This document shows, in pieces, positions 63,901 to 64,000 of a DNA stretch of 64,000 nucleotides. The notes under the pieces were generated by a model. The model saw nothing but the letters and a program-made list of their open reading frames with translations, had not been told where the DNA came from and did no database searches. The position numbers and the translations under genes were made by a program. Source of the stretch: Tamarix chinensis (lineage: Eukaryota; Streptophyta; Magnoliopsida; Caryophyllales; Tamaricaceae); NCBI GenBank assembly GCA_030549775.1, contig CM060177.1, positions 93,434,736 through 93,498,735 of the forward strand, in the 5' to 3' direction. The stretch's first letter is position 1. The number at the start of each line of letters is the position of its first letter.

Positions 63901-64000
63901 TTATACTTTATTTTAATTACTAGTAGGAAGTAATATTTTGACACTAAATATGTAATTTATTCTTTCATGGTCATAAGCTCTTGAAAGATAATTTATTATC

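Larger units (their letters stand above)
55392..64000 (+). mobile_element. CACTA (En/Spm) transposon, degenerate, runs off the window
   Basis: In order on the plus strand are a transposase-associated domain (55903), tnp2 transposase (56150-57540), DUF4218 (57839), DUF4216 (58490) and a second, PTTA/TNP1-like protein (59180 on, resuming after an insertion at 62536). This is the standard layout of plant CACTA elements. All domains have stops. The 3' end lies beyond the window. The 5' end may be at 41659-42617, separated by the Tekay insertion. The first 500 bp (55392-55900) are leader or intron-like, with CTTTGCAG near 55511-55518 as a possible 3' splice site. Confidence 0.85.

Overview
The window looks like a transposon-rich, gene-poor stretch of a flowering-plant nuclear genome. 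The signs are AT-rich intergenic DNA, plant-type Ty3/gypsy and Ty1/copia elements, an L1-like LINE, a CACTA (En/Spm) transposon, MITEs, an Arabidopsis-type telomere repeat (CCCTAAA) and one broken plant F-box gene. I cannot name the species. I see no intact host gene, no CRISPR array, and no rRNA or tRNA gene. Boundaries were counted by eye and may be off by a few bases. Identities and ages were not computed.

Layout. (1) About 700-6400, minus strand: remains of a Tat-like Ty3/gypsy element (RNase H, RT, protease, and an LTR-like promoter region at its 5' end). (2) 6790-7800: a diffuse AACCCGACC-rich repeat. (3) 8030-9310: an F-box/FBA pseudogene split by a 238-bp MITE, followed by a second MITE (9841-9978) and about 3 kb that I do not recognise. 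(4) 13021-33680: one 5'-truncated LINE broken into three pieces. A copia element (13210-26840) sits in it and itself contains a CRM-like gypsy element (15257-22028). A second, minus-strand copia (27596-32266, TSD CTAAT) interrupts the LINE again. (5) 33680-36679: a 350-bp-spaced direct repeat and a minus-strand gypsy integrase remnant. (6) 36680-41653: a 4974-bp solo LTR with a perfect ACAAG target duplication. (7) 42618-55391: a complete but dead Tekay/Del-like gypsy element with LTRs of about 3.8 kb. Its 3' LTR carries a 360-bp hAT-type MITE with a perfect 8-bp duplication that is absent from the 5' LTR. (8) 55392 to the window end: a degenerate CACTA transposon (TNP-associated domain, tnp2 transposase, DUF4218, DUF4216, PTTA/TNP1-like second protein). 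It is interrupted at a (TA)n tract by a 2.5-kb inverted-repeat element (59998-62498) that contains about 1.2 kb of telomere-type repeat and a gene-like GC-rich segment.

No pathway joins these genes; what connects them is insertion order. LINE came before copia-1 and copia-1 before the CRM-like element; LINE came before copia-2; CACTA came before the telomere-repeat element, and probably before the Tekay element; the Tekay element came before the hAT MITE. Nearly all coding regions carry stops and frameshifts, and many look like G:C to A:T transitions.

The most unusual signal is a tandem unit of about 165 nt in the downstream part of the solo LTR and of both Tekay LTRs. Complementary ends enclose small hairpins, and the closing stem is kept with different sequences in different units. 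This suggests a selected RNA fold in a long LTR-derived leader.
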